Positions 61,898 through 64,000 of a stretch of DNA of 64,000 nucleotides are shown piece after piece. Each line of letters opens with the position of its first letter. Within the stretch, counting starts at the first letter, position 1. A program made the position numbers and the translations under genes. Location: contig NZ_CP048796.1 of assembly GCF_010748935.1 (NCBI RefSeq), positions 3,103,001 to 3,167,000 on the forward strand. Direction: 5' to 3'. The notes beneath the pieces are model-generated. The model was given only the letters and a program-made list of their open reading frames with translations. It was not told where the DNA came from and ran no database searches. The stretch comes from Providencia vermicola (GTDB lineage: Bacteria; Pseudomonadota; Gammaproteobacteria; Enterobacterales; Enterobacteriaceae).

Positions 61898-61940
61898 TTA
61901 TACCCTGTACACCTTCAAGTCGCTGGTGACCATGCGACTC
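61898..61940. repeat. Possible ERIC fragment, copy D
   Basis: TATACCCTGTACACCTTCAA and the following GTCGCTGGTGACC resemble one ERIC arm (TAC-TTCAAGTTGC type). No matching second arm follows before rarA, so it would be a remnant. The evidence is weak. Confidence 0.35.
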
Positions 61941-61990
61941 AAAAAATTTTATAAAAAATCTTATTTTATAACCTTACCGCATTGCCCACA

Positions 61991-63334
61991 TTAGCGATAG
62001 CGTTTTGTTGGGCTATTTTGATCCTGTTGCGCTAACCAGTTTAATTTTTCTGCTATTTTCGCTTCCAGACCCCGATTTGTGGGATGGTAATATTGGGTAT
62101 GCTGCATTTCAGGTGGAAAATAGACCTCTCCAGCGGCATACGCATTCTCCTCATCATGAGCGTAGCGATATTCTTTTCCAGCTCCCAGCTCTTTCAATAG
62201 CTTTGTTGGGGCATTGCGCAAATGAGCGGGAACGTCATAGTCTGGTTGCATCTGTGCATCTGCCAATGCCGCCTTATAAGCGGTATACACCGCATTGCTT
62301 TTCGGTGCACATGCTAAATAAACAATGGCCTGAGCGATTGCTCGCTCACCTTCCGCAGGCCCTACACGGGTAAAACAATCCCACGCCGAAATTGCGACCT
62401 GCATTGCTCGAGGATCCGCATTACCAACATCCTCAGATGCTATTGCTAACAAGCGACGGGCCACATATAACGGATCGCCCCCCGCAGTGATAATACGCGC
62501 ATACCAATATAAAGCAGCATCAGGAGCTGACCCTCTTACTGACTTATGTAAGGCTGAAATCAAGTCATAATAACGGTCGCCTTTATTATCGAAACGTGCG
62601 GCGCGTTCTCCACTGACTTCTTTTAACAATTCGGCAGTTAAAACACGCTGACCATGGCTATCACTTTCCGCCATATCCGCCATCATTTCTAGCAAATTGA
62701 GAGAGCGTCTTGCATCACCATTCACTAATTCAGCAATTAATTTACGAGTACTCTCAGGCAAAATAATATTTTGTCCACCCAAACCATGTTTTGTATCGCT
62801 CATGGCTTGCAACAACACTTTTTCAATATCACTGGCATCTAATGATTTGAGTAGATAAACACGTGCACGAGACAAAAGCGCTGAATTCAATTCAAATGAG
62901 GGATTTTCTGTTGTTGCGCCGATAAAAGTGATCGTGCCATCTTCAATATGTGGCAAAAAAGCATCTTGTTGGCTTTTATTAAAGCGATGTACCTCATCGA
63001 CAAATAGAATCGTTCGACGCCCTGCATCACGGTTTTGCCGTGCTTTTTCGATCGATTCTCGAATCTCCTTAATACCGGATGTAACCGCAGAAATCCGTTC
63101 GATATCGGCTTGAGCATAGTGGCCAATAATTTCAGCTAACGTCGTTTTACCTGTTCCCGGAGGTCCCCACAAAATCATTGAATGTAGATGGCCAGCCTTA
63201 ATTGCCCGCGGTAATGGTTTTCCCTCCGCCAGCAAATGTTGTTGTCCTATATACTGTTCAAGCACCTCTGGGCGCATACGCGCCGCTAGAGGTTGAAATT
63301 CATTTTGTGAAAAATCGAGTGATAGGTTACCCAC
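61991..63334 (-). CDS. rarA: Replication-associated recombination protein RarA
   Basis: This AAA+ ATPase (MgsA/WHIP family), related to clamp-loader subunits, acts at stalled replication forks. Its 447 residues equal E. coli. Walker A is in [17 protein letters not shown], Walker B in [17 protein letters not shown], sensor 1 in [14 protein letters not shown], and the arginine finger in [10 protein letters not shown]. The start is GTG at 63334 with GAGGAAATA directly upstream. It lies 9 bases after lolA and presumably shares its transcript. Confidence 0.97.
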   Translation of the reverse strand: MGNLSLDFSQNEFQPLAARMRPEVLEQYIGQQHLLAEGKPLPRAIKAGHLHSMILWGPPGTGKTTLAEIIGHYAQADIERISAVTSGIKEIRESIEKARQNRDAGRRTILFVDEVHRFNKSQQDAFLPHIEDGTITFIGATTENPSFELNSALLSRARVYLLKSLDASDIEKVLLQAMSDTKHGLGGQNIILPESTRKLIAELVNGDARRSLNLLEMMADMAESDSHGQRVLTAELLKEVSGERAARFDNKGDRYYDLISALHKSVRGSAPDAALYWYARIITAGGDPLYVARRLLAIASEDVGNADPRAMQVAISAWDCFTRVGPAEGERAIAQAIVYLACAPKSNAVYTAYKAALADAQMQPDYDVPAHLRNAPTKLLKELGAGKEYRYAHDEENAYAAGEVYFPPEMQHTQYYHPTNRGLEAKIAEKLNWLAQQDQNSPTKRYR

Positions 63335-63343
63335 TATTTCCTC

Positions 63344-63964
63344 TTATTGACCACCAGAGCGTTGATCATCGAGTGTGACACCTTTTGGTACAGTAAAGGT
63401 GAATTGACGCTTATCAACAGGCCCATTCTTTTGTTCTTTAAGTTGGTAGGCACTTGTTTGCCCATCTTGTTCAATCGCAGAAAACTTCTCAATGGTACCT
63501 TCAGGTGAAACGGTAATAGAAAAGCGTTTCAAAGTGCCATTCGTGAGCTTAGGCTTCAAATCAAACGTATTCCCCTGCTGAATAATCGAATACTGTTTCC
63601 AATCTGACGGATTATTGCGGGTAATTAATAAAAATGGCGTATCTTGGGTCGCATCTGCAAGATTTGTCACCGTAACTTGTTCTACAAATGGGTTGTAAAA
63701 CCATAAGTTTTTACCGTCAGAGACTAAGACACTCTCATCAGGCGATGTCATATTCCAATTAAATAAATTCGGGCGCTGTAACCATAACTCGCCAACACCT
63801 TCTTGAACCAAATCACCTTCAGGGCTAGTGACTTTTTGAGAGAAGCTAGCATGAAAGCTATTGACCTTATTCAGACGTTCCTGAAGGTCTTTGCTGGCAT
63901 CTGCCAGCACTGAGCCGATATGTAAACTTAGGGCTAATGCCCCCAATAACATCATTTTTTTCAT
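63344..63964 (-). CDS. lolA: Outer-membrane lipoprotein carrier protein LolA
   Basis: This periplasmic chaperone carries lipoproteins from the LolCDE transporter to LolB at the outer membrane. The ATG at 63964 ([21 protein letters not shown]) gives 206 residues (E. coli 203) with a 21-residue signal peptide ending VLA. Conserved parts are [47 protein letters not shown] and the C-terminal VTLDDQR. The frame stays open to the window edge, but the extra codons precede the signal peptide and are not used. It is followed by rarA and serS, as in E. coli. Confidence 0.97.
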   Translation of the reverse strand: MKKMMLLGALALSLHIGSVLADASKDLQERLNKVNSFHASFSQKVTSPEGDLVQEGVGELWLQRPNLFNWNMTSPDESVLVSDGKNLWFYNPFVEQVTVTNLADATQDTPFLLITRNNPSDWKQYSIIQQGNTFDLKPKLTNGTLKRFSITVSPEGTIEKFSAIEQDGQTSAYQLKEQKNGPVDKRQFTFTVPKGVTLDDQRSGGQ

Positions 63965-64000
63965 CGAACAAAGACCTTTTATTGATACCGTAATAAGCAC

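Overview
The window looks like chromosome of an AT-rich member of the Enterobacterales, most likely Morganellaceae and probably Providencia or a close relative. The evidence is near full-length agreement with recalled E. coli proteins (AsnS, RpsA, PflB, MukB, SeqA, Fur), a MukBEF condensin, an ompF leader matching the E. coli one, ERIC-type intergenic repeats, and low apparent GC. The genus is inferred; no rRNA or tRNA gene was recognised. The window begins inside pncB and ends just upstream of lolA.

Layout. 1-10.6 kb: pncB (3' part), asnS, ompF and aspC on the plus strand, then gloC, mepK, ldtD (L,D-transpeptidase) and an extra acid phosphatase gene, aphA, on the minus strand. 10.8-18 kb: the cmoM-mukF-mukE-mukB operon with overlapping genes. 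18.4-34.6 kb: elyC, kdsB-ycaR, a divergent cold-shock-domain protein, comEC-msbA-lpxK, ihfB, rpsA, cmk, serC-aroA and seqA-pgm. These cover lipid A/LPS export, envelope, translation, aromatic/serine synthesis and replication control. A (TTAG)n array of about 15 units lies between ihfB and comEC. 34.8-43.3 kb: ybfF, ybfE, fldA and fur, with a three-gene type I secretion operon (ABC ATPase, HlyD-type adaptor, second ABC ATPase) inserted between ybfF and ybfE. 43.7-49.8 kb: a chitin-use module (chitobiase and chitoporin, with a NagC-like dyad) and a divergent MFS exporter. 49.8-57.4 kb: ansB, ycaO and the anaerobic focA-pflB-pflA group. 57.4-60.4 kb: a LysE-type exporter with a DUF2000 gene, a divergent Lrp-type regulator, and a multi-span membrane protein. 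60.5-64 kb: serS, rarA and lolA.

Most of the window is conserved core. Compared with the E. coli order as I know it, the pgm-seqA-ybfF-ybfE-fldA-fur-chiP block is joined to the serC-aroA/focA-pfl block, and accessory genes sit at the joints: aphA, the cold-shock-like gene, the secretion operon, the chitobiase/MFS pair and the LysE/DUF2000/Lrp set. The strongest candidate for something new is the secretion operon. Its ATPase-adaptor-ATPase order resembles the rtxB-rtxD-rtxE exporters of MARTX toxins, yet no toxin, activator or TolC gene lies beside it. Other points worth checking are the tetranucleotide array upstream of comEC, ERIC elements including one between pflB and pflA, and the cold-shock-like protein with an altered RNP2 motif.
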